The notes: generated from the sequence alone by a model not told the origin. 64,000 nt of DNA from Heloderma charlesbogerti (GCA_026122225.1 JANEZZ010000295.1:310001-374000); one strand, 5' to 3'; counted from the first letter of the stretch, positions 1-12,322 are shown. Numbers and translations: made by a program.

Positions 1-149
1 TTGTCTCTTCTAATGACTGTTCAGTCATGCACGGAAGTATGGGATAGTACTGCATCTTGGCTTGCAGCAATAAGGATGAGAATGGTCAAGCAACAATTCA
101 TGACTGCTTGCCCACTGTCCAAGCCTCTTTGGGGAATTCAGGAAAAAAA

Positions 150-191
150 GATAGAATGATGACCGATAAAGATAGAACGATGACCGATAAA
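150..191. repeat. 21-bp tandem duplication
   Basis: Two head-to-tail copies of a 21-bp unit (GATAGAAYGATGACCGATAA plus A) differ at one position. Confidence 0.85.
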
Positions 192-1740
192 AATCTATCT
201 CACATACACAGACAAAAAGAGTTATAACTGCCTATTAACAATGGAGTTGGAAATGCAAAGTCAGGTACAGTAAAACAAGTGACTAGATACAGAGTGCAGG
301 AAACCAAGGCCATCCAGAAAAACATGATCAAATAAAATACATGGAGAGCATCTGCAGAAGAATAGATACAACGTGGAGTGAGATATACTGTAAGTAAGTA
401 CAAAAGATCCACAAATAGCAGGTCAATAGTCCAACTGCTATGCGTTGCACGGCTCAACAGGAGGGTCAGTAAGCTACCCTATTTAATGAGAACTTTGGCT
501 ATGAACATAAACAGTGCATGAAAGTATCCTGATGGATATATTGAAAACAGAAGAATTTAACTTTTCTGCAGTTGCCCAAACCATTAAAAGATTTCAAGAA
601 GCTGGAGAGTTTATTTATTTTGCCAAGGAAGGGAGTTTGTTTTCAATTAAGAAAGGAACTGTAGAATGTCTCCATTTCAAGTCCCCCCTCCCGCTCCGTA
701 ACATATAGTAACACCCCCGTGTTGTGGTGTTGTGCATTTAGCTGCTTCTACCAACCACAGCTAATGATGTGTAGGAGGAGTACAGAAAATACACCTTTCA
801 GTGCTCTCATGATGTGGAGTAAGTTAAGCAATGCTACATGTTGCAGTAGGGGAGAATGTGACACAGTGGAGCTGTTTTCAGTGGTAGCCTTGTGTTGAGT
901 GTAAGGTGTAACTCCACTAGGATGCATGTTACTATTTTTAGCTGCTCTATAACACTGTGTGGTGTACAGACTGCTTTACTGTATCTTTCCCTTTTTACAA
1001 CAGTAGATGAGACAGGTTAAGCTGAGTATGCTTTGCCCAGTGAGCTAAATTGCTCTGAGCGGGGATTTGAACCAAAGCCTTCTGTATCTAAACCCAGCAT
1101 ACTGCGGTCCATTCATTCAAAATCTGCTGGAACATTTATTTTCACTGTAGCACATTTTAGTTTTATATCAGAGCTACTTGCCTAGAACAACCAACTTAGT
1201 TTCTAGATTCAGTGACTACAACAGCAGATTCTCTTCCAGCTAATATTCTGTCCTTCTTTGGGATAAGATAATCCTTTACAGAAATGTGTATTCCCCATCC
1301 ATATGACATGTCTATGCTTTCCTTAGTCCACATAAGCCCAGTTCATGCATTATTGGCACATATAAGGGGCACCTCAACATTCTGTGCGATCAGGAAGCCT
1401 GCTTTTCTAGTAGAAGTAGAAGCTCCCTTCAGACTTTGACCCTCAACACAGGAAGGTTGGGGACTGAAAGGGAGGAGCCGGGGGATGGGCCAATGTGCAA
1501 GGCCTCATGCCCCTTACATGTGTTGATGTACCCTGTTCTGGCATAACATCACAACAGGGCTTCTCTGTCATGCAATTCTAATTATGTAGAGGAAGGTGTT
1601 TTTGTTTTGTTTTTAAATTAACTACTCATCTCTTTTTACTAATAATTCCTAGACGTCCATCTTGAAAGCAATGAACATTTTAGACAAGGTGTTAACTAAT
1701 TTTTAGAAACTGCAATAATTCAGAGTGAGCTTAGCATTTA
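192..1740. other. No gene recognised (upstream flank or intron 1)
   Basis: Non-coding sequence with short open frames only. A 64-codon frame at 514-708 (+) lacks splice or homology support. No promoter, CpG island or known repeat was recognised. Confidence 0.5.
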
Positions 1741-1875
1741 AGGACACAATCCTATGCATGTTTAGACAGAAAAAACTCCTACAGCTCCAGCATGCCCAAG
1801 CCACCCATGCTGGCTGGGGCATGCTGGGAATTGTAGTGCTATTTTCTGTCGAAACATGCATAGGATTGTGTCCTA
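1741..1875. mobile_element. Palindromic MITE (family with ends GGACACAATCCTATGCATG)
   Basis: The left end AGGACACAATCCTATGCATG is mirrored by CATGCATAGGATTGTGTCCT at the right end. Nearly the whole 135 bp folds on itself, with CTCC..GCATGCCCAAG against GGGGCATGCTGGGAATTGTAG. It has no coding capacity. Related copies lie at 12971-13116 and, partially, 20905-21045. It is a non-autonomous DNA transposon; the superfamily is not assigned. Confidence 0.75.
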
Positions 1876-2089
1876 GGCCAACATCCACAAATGCCCCTGT
1901 GTCCTTATGGTTAAACTTGCATTTTCAAACTAAAGGGGTACTTTGAAATAATTGTAGTGAATCATTTGAGTGACCACAGACTTTGCCTCAGTTATTGTTT
2001 CATGTTTTGCACAATCAGGGCATTCGTGACTTGCTTTTCCCAGCGGCACCTGTAGGTTACAGTCCTGTTCTCTGTCTGCTTTTCAAAGT

Positions 2090-2500
2090 CTAATTGCTGC
2101 ATGGGACTGGGATTTGTGCGGAGGGGGAATTGCAGTGTGGAGAGAGGGGAGGGATAACCCTTCCATCCTAGTATGCCAGCAACATCCAGAAAGTGCTTTA
2201 GAAAATGAGTTTCTAGTGTTGGTGTGTTAAAAGCAGGCATCCATGACAGATCAATTGTACATGGGGTGACAAAGATGATGTGGGTGGAGGCCACCCTCAA
2301 AAGGTTATTTTCAAGGTCACGTATCATTGCACGGTGTGGTATGGTTTGTGCTACTGTAGGGGAAACTGTTGCACCTCTGAAAGTAATTAACTTACTGGGA
2401 CATACTGTATGCCACAATGTAGGTAGTGCTACTGAGCATATAACAGAAGTGGAGGTATACCATTGACAGGTGAAGTGCTGTATGGGCTTGAGTGACAAAA
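2090..2500 (+). repeat. Unclassified interspersed repeat, copy 1
   Basis: About 270 bp from 2225 match, in inverted orientation, the segment at 7240-7470. Shared landmarks are AGATCAATTGTACAT, GACAAAGA.GATGTGGGTGGAGGCCACCCTCA and CTGAAAGTAATTAA/GAATTGATAG. Translation gives GIHDRSIVHGVTKMMWVEAT here and GTHARSIVHMVTKKMWVEAT in the other copy, suggesting either decayed coding sequence or simple DNA conservation. The family is not recognised. Confidence 0.6.
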
Positions 2501-4071
2501 ATAGCTGAAATTATAGCATAACTTTGGACTGCTGTACCACTTAACCATTCCACACAGCTCTTTCAAGCCTATTGCATATTTGTTAGTCAATGCATTTCGT
2601 ATAATTTGATGTATGGAATGTCTGAATCAGACTGATATTTAAAAAGGTATGATTGTACATAGAAAACAGGGCTGTGTCCCTTAAAGCATATGCAAGGCGA
2701 AAAGCACAGGCTATAAATAACATGTAGATACAAATGGACAGACAGAAATAAGTTGTGTACAATCATGTTCAATAATGTGAAGGTACAAGGTTTACAGAAT
2801 AGGTCAGCATCTGGTTGTCACTTTCATTAGTGAGTATAAGGAAATGGTTACTGAACAGGACTGGAACAGTTGTTGGTATTGCAACTGCAGGTGGTAGTAC
2901 TTTTCAAATAAATGTTGAAACAGGTGTATCTTGCTGTATTATCTCCTCTCCTCTATTTTTATTTGTATGCCACTTTTCCACAAAATTGTGTCCAAAGCAG
3001 CTCACAACATAACAAATGAACAGCAGTAAATGTTTTACAACATATTGAACAGGAGTAAAGATAACAATATTCAAATAATACAACAAAAACAATTACAAAT
3101 AGCAGGCAGATAAATATATAATAGAAATATCAATATGTACAATATCCAAGAACATATAAGCCAACAAAATCCAACAACTGAACACTAAACCGCAGAGAGA
3201 ATAAAGCATAACACAGAAATATAAGAAACACTCCCTACAAGGATAAATAAATCTCAGTTCCGCATGGGTTCTCCACAATTAGCCTACAAACACTGGTTGG
3301 CAGCCATACTTCTCACTTGCAGCAGCCTTCTTTCCAACTCTCACCTGGTTCTCCTCTCACAGTCCATTTTCTATCTCTCACCTCGGGAGGTAAAGATTGT
3401 CAGTCCTCCTTCAAACCCCACATACCCTCAAAGTCTGGATATTACTTGGTCTCTCGCCACCAAATACTCCTTCCGGCACAGGTCTTCAAGGAACAGGCTT
3501 GATCAGGCTTCAAGGTGGTGGGTGGGCTGAGGCAGTTGGAAATGCTCAACCCCTTTATGTTAGTCCCTTTCCACCAAAAACTCCCCCTTTTCATTGGCGC
3601 CCACATATCACCGGTAGTTCCAAACAGGCAGTCAGAGGTAACCTTGTCTAGATACGCATCAGACTCCTCCTTCCAGACAGAGGTATGTTCACGAGTAACA
3701 GTATCTATAAGCATTTGATCTGCTTGCAGCCAGATCTTTGCCCGGTGATTAACATGTACAACTTTGAGCTCAAGAGCATATTTCGTTGGAGGTACCATAT
3801 GCATATTCATTTTGCCTTTGATATGTAGTCATAACCTGGCATTATCAATGGTTTTAGCTTCTAGGGTATCATACACATGGCACATAAATCTCTTGACATT
3901 TGAGTAATTCCCATCTTGCCCAATATTACTGACAAGGTAGACTTGTTTCAAAAAATAAATCTTCCCGCAGGACATCTTTCCATGTCAATTGAAGGATCAT
4001 CCATTTCCGTCACAGCCTGTGAATACAGAGAAACTTAGCAAGTTCTTCTTTGGAGTTTTTAAAAACCTTAT

Positions 4072-4830
4072 GGAAGGGGTCCCCAAGCTTTTTGGAGCTG
4101 TGGGCACATTTGGGAATTTGAAACCATGCTGTGGGCACCACCACAAAATGCCTAATCAGCAGATCACCATGTTGGTGTCTACCTCTTGCATCTATGGATC
4201 TTAGGCTGTGTTTTATTCAGCAAAATTTTTGTTTCATTTCTGTTGGATATTGCAGCATCTCTTTAATAAGGGATTGTCTAATTTGGCTAACTGCTGATGG
4301 GCAGTACAGCTAATGCTTCTTTTAAACATATGTTTTGGCAATGTCCTGTAGTTGCTTCTTTTGGGGAGGAAGTTATTACACAGATAAATTTTGTACTGGA
4401 ACATCTCTTTTAAATTATTTACCTGCTTCATGGAAATTAACAAATGGTCAGCATAAATGAATTGTCTGCACCCTTTTGACAGCTAAAAGACTGATATTAC
4501 AACACTGGAAGGATAAACACTTACCTCCTATAATGAAATGGATTGAGGACCTTACAATGCTATCAATATTTGAACGGGTGGCACCTTCAAATGGACACTT
4601 ATTTGGATATTTGGTCCACTTTTGTTGAATCCCATGTATAATTACTAGAAAGCTGTATGCATTTCATACAAATCCATGTATGTATATTTTATTAAAATGA
4701 CAAAAATAAAAAAATTAAATTTAGGTGCCTGTGGGCACCATGTTGGGGACCCATTCATGGGCACCATTGGAGGTGCCAGCAGATGCCATGGCACTTGTGG
4801 GCACCACATTGGGGGGTCCTGCCTTATGTC
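4072..4830. mobile_element. DNA-transposon-like element, split by an L1 3' fragment
   Basis: The left part (4076-4190) starts AGGGGTCCCCAAGCTTTTTGG and continues with GCTGTGGGCAC. The right part (4725-4822) contains GTGGGCACCATGTTGGGGACC. The opposed GGTCCCCAA/TTGGGGACC ends suggest a MITE. The interior holds sequence from the C-terminus of L1 ORF2 (4210-4665). It interrupts the older ORF-family element at 2950-6530. Confidence 0.5.
4210..4665 (+). mobile_element. L1 LINE 3' fragment
   Basis: Translation in shifting frames gives HMFWQCPVVASFWG, INFVLEHL and LILQHWKDKHLPPIMKWIED, then LSIFERV. These are features of the extreme C-terminus of L1 ORF2. The same region recurs at 51240-51600, where KHMMWACPVVATFWLEV and FVLERS are seen, and at 31985-32165. 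Confidence 0.65.
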
Positions 4831-6529
4831 AATGGCATGTAATGGATAGCATCTTCTTTTTCTAGTTCTCAAAGAGACCATCCATGTTTCTGTTGCTTTT
4901 GTGGTCAGGAAATGCAGCAGGAGAAGCATTAGATCTGTATCTGTGGAGATGACTACAATTTCTTCATAACCTCTTTCAAAACCTTCACAAGCATGAAGAA
5001 TCAGTCTTGTGACAGCCTCTTCATGGTTTCCTGAAGATTAGGACAGCCTCTCCTAGTTGATTTTATTCACTGAGTTCAATGATGCCGCTAGCAGCCACCA
5101 ACTCATACTGCTGTTGCGATCCATCATGAGGACATTAGAGAGAGCAGCTAGAGCAGTTTTATTTTCAACCTTGGGAATGAATTGACTCTATAGCTGCAGT
5201 AGCTGGACATCAGGTCCATCCGTGATCTTTCGTACTGGGCTCTTCAGAACCATTTAGTTGGAGTGGCAGCCTTTGCAGAATAGACTCCAATGTAACTATC
5301 AAAAATGACATCCGCTCTGGCTGTATTGTCACCAAAGTGTTGTGTGATGGAGTGGAAGCATACATTATACTCACTAAATGCCTGATATTCCTGAGACTTT
5401 CCTATGACTTGAATTGGCGCACATGTATATTTTCAGTCCAACTGTGGAACTTCTTGTACAATATCCACTCCCATAGTGAAAATATGGATATGTCCTGCCT
5501 TTGGCATGCTGTTTATCTGTCCTACATGCTTTGCAAGTGACAGCGGCACAGCAAATACCTTCCGTGTGTGAACATTAGACATCTGTATCATTTGGCCAGC
5601 ACATGTAGCATTAAGCAGCCTCTGCATGAGTTTACCATCAGCCTGGACCACTTTCTTTATGTTCTGCTGTGTGGTAACATTTGATTTGTACAACGATGCA
5701 AACATTTTCAAGTTACATTTTTTCAGTGTTTCATAAACTGCGAGATTTGCTGTGATTAATCATTCTTTCATATTGTGGACTGCGATTTGTATGACTTGCT
5801 CATTAGCCGTCAGTGAATCATTGGTCACATCATCTGTTGCCATATCTTTGATCTTCAGGAAGACCAAAGGTATGTTTCTATTATCAGGTTCAATGGCTAC
5901 TGAATACATCAACTCTCTTCAGTTTTTTAGTTATTTATTTTTACACCACCTGCATCATACATCCAACGTGCAAGGAGACCCTCAGAGCTTATGAATGCAG
6001 CTTTGTCACCAACATCTTCTAGGCTGAATGTGCAAGCTTGATTGCACCAACCATGTCATGCAGAATTCATTTTCTGGTTTGGTCATTCCGTGTGATGCCA
6101 CTGATTCCATTGTGCATCTTTCAGATTTTGTTTAAATTCAAAGTTGGTTGAATTTTTTTCTACTTGGTTTCATCTCAAAATTTCCAGCAGTGAATTCACA
6201 GTGGACCTCTGGCACGGTAATCTCAGGTCATTTCATATCAGCCAGGCAGACATGACCCTACCTAGCATAGTTTGTAGATTATACAGTATGCAGAGTGGTG
6301 AACCTTTCAAGTGCAATGTCCAGTTGCCATCCCTTGCAGCTGGCATGATTTCCATCAAGAACTCTCATGTAAGCTACCCAATCACAAAGTTTGAGTTGTC
6401 ACTGAGTTGAGCATTGATATTTTCTATAATATATTCGAACTTCTTTTCACCTAAAATCAGTATTAAGCTTTCTACCACATTGCAAAGGTCATCTCCCTTG
6501 GTTTGACCTCTGTACTAGAAAGCATCCAC

Positions 6530-6957
6530 TAAGGGAGCAATCCTATGGCCACTAAACACTGTCTAGAAGGCCATAGGATATGCTTCTTTCTGGGACACAA
6601 CCTTGGAGCGTGAGCTCTGAGATCGGATCCTGGAAATCCGACCTCCCTCCTCGTCCGCGCTGCCTCCATGCAGAGAAGCCCCATCATCCATGCTCAGAAG
6701 ATGAAAAGGGGCAGGGCTGGGGGGCATTCCGGGGCAGGGAGAGTGGAGCTGTGCATACGACACATCCTATGTGTCATATGGCAGCTTCCTCTGCTGGTCG
6801 CCCCCCCACCTCTAGACAGCCAAAAATGGCTGTCTAGCGAAAAAGAGCAAGACAGGAGAGGCGCGGAGGGAACGATCCCCCCCATGCCTCTCCTGCCTTG
6901 CTTTGGATAGGCGGTCGCCTCTGAGGTGGCCGCCTGTCTACTTAGGATTCCATCCTA
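6530..6957. mobile_element. GC-rich MITE (family with AGGGTGCAATCCTAT-type ends), copy 1
   Basis: It begins AGGGAGCAATCCTATGG and ends TAGGATTCCATCCTAAA, approximately inverted. The interior is GC-rich with CpGs (GAGGCGCGGAGGG, GCGGTCGCCTCTGAG) and shares GTCTAGC..., GCGGAGG...GATCCCC and GGATAGGC(A/G)GTCGCCTCTGAG with the copies at 43045-43430 and 44333-44697. No transposase is encoded, so the open frames here are incidental. Confidence 0.7.
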
Positions 6958-7229
6958 AATCTTGTGACAGTTTTTCCTCACATAGAGCTCATGATGATTG
7001 GCGCCATCACAACAAGATGGGCCACTGTGTGTGCTGGGAGTGTTCATATGTCAATATATGGGCATATATGACATCGTAATATGCTTTGCCCTCTGTCATA
7101 GTGTGCATACCATTAGATGCATACGCACCCAATTCTGTCCACAGGTCATCCAAGCCAGCATATTCCATGTGCTGGCCAATTGCCCAGGGGTGCAATATGG
7201 TTTTAATTGGTTAATGGTATGGCTGTCTG

Positions 7230-7600
7230 AAGCCATGGTTTTGTCATAATTTCTGGTGTCTTTGTTGTTTGAGCCCTTAAAGCACTTTACCTGTCCATAG
7301 TAGATTTCCACTGCTATCAATTCATTACTTTCAGAGCTGTGACCATTTCCCCAAAGGTAGCCTGAGCTGTGCTGAGAAATGATCTGTGACCTCTGAGGGT
7401 GGCCTCCACCCACATCTTCTTTGTCACCATATGTACAATTGATCTGGCATGGGTGCCTGCCTTTAAAATGCCAACACCAAGTAAAAAAGTACATTCTGGC
7501 TGGTCCCCGCTCTGAAAATCCCCCCCCCGGCAATTAGGCTTAGGGAAAAAGTTCCCATTCTTATGAATGAGAGCTTTATCTGTAAGCCTAATCGTGGTAC
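7230..7600 (-). repeat. Unclassified interspersed repeat, copy 2 (inverted to copy 1)
   Basis: This is the reverse complement of the 2090-2500 repeat over at least 7240-7470. Weaker similarity continues to about 7600 through the TTGGTGTTGGCATTTTAAAGG segment. The two copies enclose the decayed ORF-family element at 2950-6530. Confidence 0.6.
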
Positions 7601-7719
7601 TGGGGGGAAGGCTGAGGAGGGCAGACCATGGGTTGGATACAAAGGCACCACTGGCCAGAGGTTCCCCACCTCTGTCTTCTGATGTAATTGGCATTTGCTT
7701 AGCTGATTGCAAAAGCTAT

Positions 7720-10700
7720 AATCCAAAAGGAAGTGGCTATTTAATAATAAGCCTAAAAATATAGGAAGTACAGTATACAGGATATGACAGGATAAATTGC
7801 TGTGCCACCACATACGTGCTTAAACTTGTGTGTGCCAAAAGCTGCATTGTCACCATATCCTTTTGTTACAGTAGCACTCTGATGTCCAAACTGATGTTAA
7901 GAACTGACATTAGGAAGTCTTAAACACCTACCTGTCTAAGACATGGTTAAGGCTGGTGCAGATGTAATGTTACTTATGCCTTATTGTGAGAAGCCTCTGG
8001 GAATCACCAAAGAAAGATGGGCTCTTTCTTTGCCATCAAAGAATCCTGACTGGGATGGCGGCAAATTACATCCTCCCAGGTCACTGTTTGCTCTCAAGCC
8101 AGCCCAAGAAGGGAGATGAACTATGGCAGGGGCCAGGAGAGGAAGGAGCCAGGGATAGCTCCTATAAAGCTGGAGGAAGACAGCATGAAGGTGGGGGTGG
8201 AAGCAAGATATGAAGGGAAAGAGTGACTATAGAGAGGGCAGAAGCAAGGAGAGGAAGCCGGACAGCTTGGAGCAGAATAATGGAGGTGGACAGAAGAGAC
8301 CGCAAAGGGGGAAGAACACTTTGGAGCAGCAGAGCCATAGGAAAGGATGGAGGAGAAAGCCAAAGGCGGGGAGCAGAGGAGGTGCAACTTAGGCAACTGT
8401 CAGACTAAACAGGGAGCTATGTGGAGGAAGAAGCTCAAAACCCCCGAACCCCCCAAGGGGGTCCCAGACCTTCTCACTAACCTACCCTCCACACAGAATC
8501 AGAGCACTCGGTTTAGGCAAGGGCCTCGAGAGGAGGGAGAGGGCTGCTCTCTGCCTGCCCCATCTCTGTGGAAGGCAGACCAAATGAAAGAGCTATACTG
8601 AGGGTAGAGCCTCCTGTATTTTCAAGCTTGGCAGTCCAACCCTCCCCCACGACTTGGCCTTTGTAATGGAGGGGAACCCAAGGGGATCCTGAGCCTGACC
8701 ACTACCGACAGTTGCTTACCCAGGCCAAAGAGTTGTTATCAAGGTGTAGGTTTACCAGAACCAGAGTGCTGTAGCTGGAGGCCAAGGAGTAATGGGCTAT
8801 GGACCCCCTGACATCCCAAAGGAGAAGCATGAGGTGGAAATCCTTGAGAAGGAAGAGCAGCTGACCCAAAGGGGAGGGACAGAAAAAGAAGTGACTTACC
8901 TGAGAAGAGGCTTCTGTGAAGAGACTATTATTAAAACATCCTCTTTGTCTAAAGAAGCAACTGGCAAAATCATAATAAAAGTATAACAGCATGCCTACCT
9001 AGTCAGTCTTCTGTTCCTAGAAGCCATTGAGGGGGGTGGGTTTGACATAACCTTGCGTGGGGAACCTCAGGCACTTATCCAGTGTTAGAATGGGATCAGG
9101 CCTTATATTCATGTTCTTGCCCTCACCTCACCCTCTGCTGCCCCCTCCTCTCAAGGGCAAATCCCCATTTGTTCTTTAATAGTGGTTAAACGTTACTTCA
9201 GGAAAGATGTTAAAACTATGTTAAAAGCCAACTAAAGTTCCTCTCTTAACTAGAATGTGAAAACCAGGGTTTGAAACATGAAATATTTCTGGACTGAGGT
9301 CAAAGAAACATTTCTACACCAGCTTATCAAAGAACATTATATGGGTAGCAGCAATTACTCTAAACAAACACAGTGTTCTTGCATTGTTGCAAAAATGAAG
9401 TATGTTGCATTACTCCTTAGGGATCAGCTGAACTCCTAGAGGTTAAATCATACTATTAAAAAAGGAGAATTCTTGGATGATATGACTATTTAGATAAATA
9501 ATGGACAATACCTTATTGTCCATTATTACCTTAAATTACCTTATTGTCCATTTTTACCTTAAAAAGTTGTTTTGTACTTGCTTTATAAAATTTGCTGAGT
9601 ACCTTTCAAGAAATCATCCTGCAGTAGTGAAATGTTTACTTCACGATTGTAACATAGTGACTTTATTGCAATTGTATATGATGGAATTATTTTCCTGACA
9701 TTTCCCCCCCCAACATGTTAACTTCCAGGCTGTAAAATATAATACTCTTGCGTTACACAGTCTTTGTGAATTATGACTGTTTTACTCTTAGTTAACAGAA
9801 ATTTTGTAACCTTACCAAGCAGAATAAATCTCTGGTGGTAATATATATAATTCTGCTTGTAGTTTGTTTTAGAATTTCATCACAGTACCTCTCTCAAGTC
9901 CCACATGTATCCAAATATGGAAAATGGAAAATATTGTGCAGTCAACAGTTTTACATGTAATATACTTGCCTTATATTAACTTTATAACTACCTACTTTGT
10001 TATTATTATATTTATTTGTTATTATATTGTTGAGCAGCTGTGGGTTGTCAAGGTTGAATATGCATGTTTATACTAACTTATGGATTGTATTTTTCATGGT
10101 GTGTTCACAAACACACAGAGGATGTTAAGGCATTGGGCATACTGATGATCAAATAAATGGAATATTAAAACGTGAACCTTTCCGATCACTTTTTAAAATT
10201 TATTTGAGGCCGATTCTTTTAGATTTGCTTTAGCTGCAAAGTTGCAAGCAGTCACTTGCTTGTTGCTGCAACTGAAGTCCAGTTTTATTTATAAGAAGTG
10301 GGGTAGTTAGCTAGCTCCATCCTGATTGCCAAACAACCTTCCCCTTCATAATTACCGTTGAAGAAGGCTGCAAGAGCTTCATGTGCACACTACAGTTCCA
10401 GTGAGCAACAAAGCACCATAGAAAGCCATTCTGAGCTGCATAACTACATGGCAGCAAGAGCAGGAACTATGTATGTGCTGATGCCTGCTACAGCATGACC
10501 TTTGAACTAAGATTGAGTGCCAGCACTATCAGGAAGCCACAGGATTGTGCCCCCAAACTAGAACTCTAACACCTGAGTTTATGAACACAATACACAACAT
10601 ATACTTCTTGGATTTCATAGCTGCTGTTAGGTTGTACGATATTGTCATTCATGTAAGAAGGAAGGAGAGAGAAGAAAAAGTAATTCTCTCAAATTTAAAA

Positions 10701-11240
10701 ATCTTACGTCATATCTGGGAGCACCCATCTGGGAGCATGAGAAGCTGCTTTCTTGACTAGCTGTTATTATTAAGGAGCAGCACAAATAAAGCAATGTGTG
10801 CGGTTATAATCAATAAATCTTGCAGAGGGGGATCGCAAACAGAATCCTTCTGGAGCAACCTCTCAGTTGGCCTTGGGAGGGCTCCTGCCATGAAAGGCAG
10901 TCAAGAAATATTTTAAGTAAATAAACACAAGCTTCAAGAGAATCTTGAGAATTTATCTAATTTTCAACATTATTTTGAAACTTGTGTTCTCTTGAATGCT
11001 ATGTTAAAGCCCAGCTCCTTAAAAGTGGGAGAAATGTTTTTAATCTTGAGCCAATTGGTTTTGGTAAGTTTTACAAGAAATAAGGAGACATTCAGCAGAT
11101 GATTGTGTTATGCACATATATGAATAGATAATTATAAAGACTATCTTGTGTATCTTGAACTAGTGCAAAGAGAACAAAGGTTATATTCTGTGATGGATCA
11201 TTCTTGGACAGAGGGGACTTGAGTTGAGTCCCAGGTTCAT
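7720..11240. other. No gene recognised
   Basis: Non-coding. A purine-rich stretch at about 8100-8400 (GGAGAGGAAGGAGCC-like) and a region at 8430-8700 with CCCCCGAACCCCCCAAGGGGG were inspected and not identified. A 26-bp near-tandem duplication (TACCTTATTGTCCATT..TTACCTTAAA) occurs at about 9509-9561. The rest is unique AT-rich sequence. Confidence 0.5.
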
Positions 11241-11241
11241 T

Positions 11242-11400
11242 TGAGGTAGTGAGAAAGGGCCATAGTAGTTCAGCTCCTGCTTTGCATGCAAAAGGTCACA
11301 GGTTCAATCTCTGACAACTCCAGGTAGAGTTGGGAAAGATGTCAGTCAGTCAGTATATACTGAACTAGATGGACCAGTGGTCCAACCCAGCATAAGGCAG
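11242..11400 (+). mobile_element. tRNA-derived SINE
   Basis: The head GGCCATAGTAGTTCAGCTC..TGCTTTGCATGC and GGTCACAGGTTCAATCTC resemble the tRNA A and B boxes. The tail GAACTAGATGGACCAGTGGTCC..AGCATAAGGCAG matches the tail of the minus-strand copy at 40446-40636. It is a reptile-type SINE whose tail resembles CR1-clade LINEs. Confidence 0.75.
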
Positions 11401-12239
11401 TTTCTTACATACCTTGGTATGCTCTCAAATAAGGCCTCAACATTTCCATGGTTCAGGGTGGCTGCTATGAGTAGGCGAGGAAGGCGGTTGCCCCTGGTGC
11501 CAACTACAGGGGCCCTGCTGGCAACCCCCCTGCCCTTCTTCCAGCCTCCACCTGGTATGGCTGCATGCTTCTTTTAGAGTGAGCAGAAAGACATTCTGGT
11601 GTGCAAGCCTCATCCCAGCTCAGCTCCTGAGAGCACCTGCGTGGAGGGCAAGACTGCAGCTGTGCCATGCCAGGAATCCATTAGGAGCTTTCTAAACGCC
11701 ACTGGGAATAACTGGCTCAGTGGCCCCTTGTTCCTTCCCAGCTGGCAAGGAGCAGGCACTGGCAACTACTGAGAGGAGAGCCCAGGCTGCACTAGAGCCG
11801 GGCGCTGGAGGAGGGCTGGCCATGTGCAGCAGGGGATGATGCATAATGCTGGAGTGAGTGACTGGGAGCAAGAAACCCCCAGGCCTAGGTAGGCACCTCA
11901 TGGGTCCCTAGAGAGGGGGAGAAAACTTTGCTGCCTGCAAATCTGCAAAGTTTTCTCTCCCTCCCCCTTCTTTTCCTCCTCTGTGACTGCAGATTTCTTT
12001 CCCAGCTACAGCACTTGTTGCTTCTGACTGAGCCTTTCCACTCTGGAGCAGGCTGCTCGTCTGGAGAGCAAAGGAGAGCTGCTAAAGTTTCTCTGCTCCG
12101 TTTTCCACTTGAGCCGGAATGTGCTCCTCTTTCTGGCTCTGGTAGAAGCATCTAGGAGCAGAAACTGCCTCGCTTCACTTTCCAAAGACAGAGGGCAGTC
12201 CTGTGCTCAGGTCATCGCAAAAAAAAAGCCCACAGGCAG

Positions 12240-12322
12240 ATTTTTGGCCTACAACTCCCATCAGCCCTAGCTAGCATAGCCAATGGTGAGGGATCATGGG
12301 AGTTGTATGTACCCTGCCCATG
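12240..12322. mobile_element. Palindromic MITE with CTACAACTCCCATCA core, partial copy
   Basis: The core TTTTTGGCCTACAACTCCCATCAGCCC...ATCATGGGAGTTGTA is the centre of the palindromic family seen complete at 26383-26523, 33651-33752, 41416-41540, 55333-55487, 61811-61946 and 63806-63938. The outer CCAGATGT arms are missing here. Confidence 0.6.

Larger units (their letters stand above)
2950..6530 (-). mobile_element. Decayed copy of an unclassified multi-copy ORF family, with a LINE-like 3' tail
   Basis: Read on the minus strand from 6530, broken frames resemble a repetitive uncharacterised protein family that I recall from fish and invertebrate gene models. In order they show: a GNWTLHLK motif (about 6330); FEMKPSRKKFN (about 6170); a 92-codon frame at 5711-5433 with QNIKKVVQADGKLMQRLLNA; VIFDSYIG and PVRKITDGPDVQL (about 5330-5180); then, beyond an inserted MITE (4072-4830), YVKRFMCHVYDTLEAKT (about 3890-3850) and a 122-codon frame (3810-3442) with YALELKVVHVNHRAKIWLQA followed by SVWKEES. 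The minus-strand 3' end is AT-rich and closes with GAGCTGCTTTGGACAC and AAGTGGCATACAAATAAAAA near 2990-2950, like a LINE 3' tail. Many stops and frameshifts mean the copy is dead. Family recall is from memory; whether it is a transposon protein or a retro-copied cellular gene is open. Confidence 0.5.

Noticed and set aside
514..708. 64-codon frame (contains DILKTEEFNFSAVAQTIKRF)
   Set aside because: Looks protein-like, but has no splice context and no match to MINPP1 or any family I know. Not enough to call an exon.
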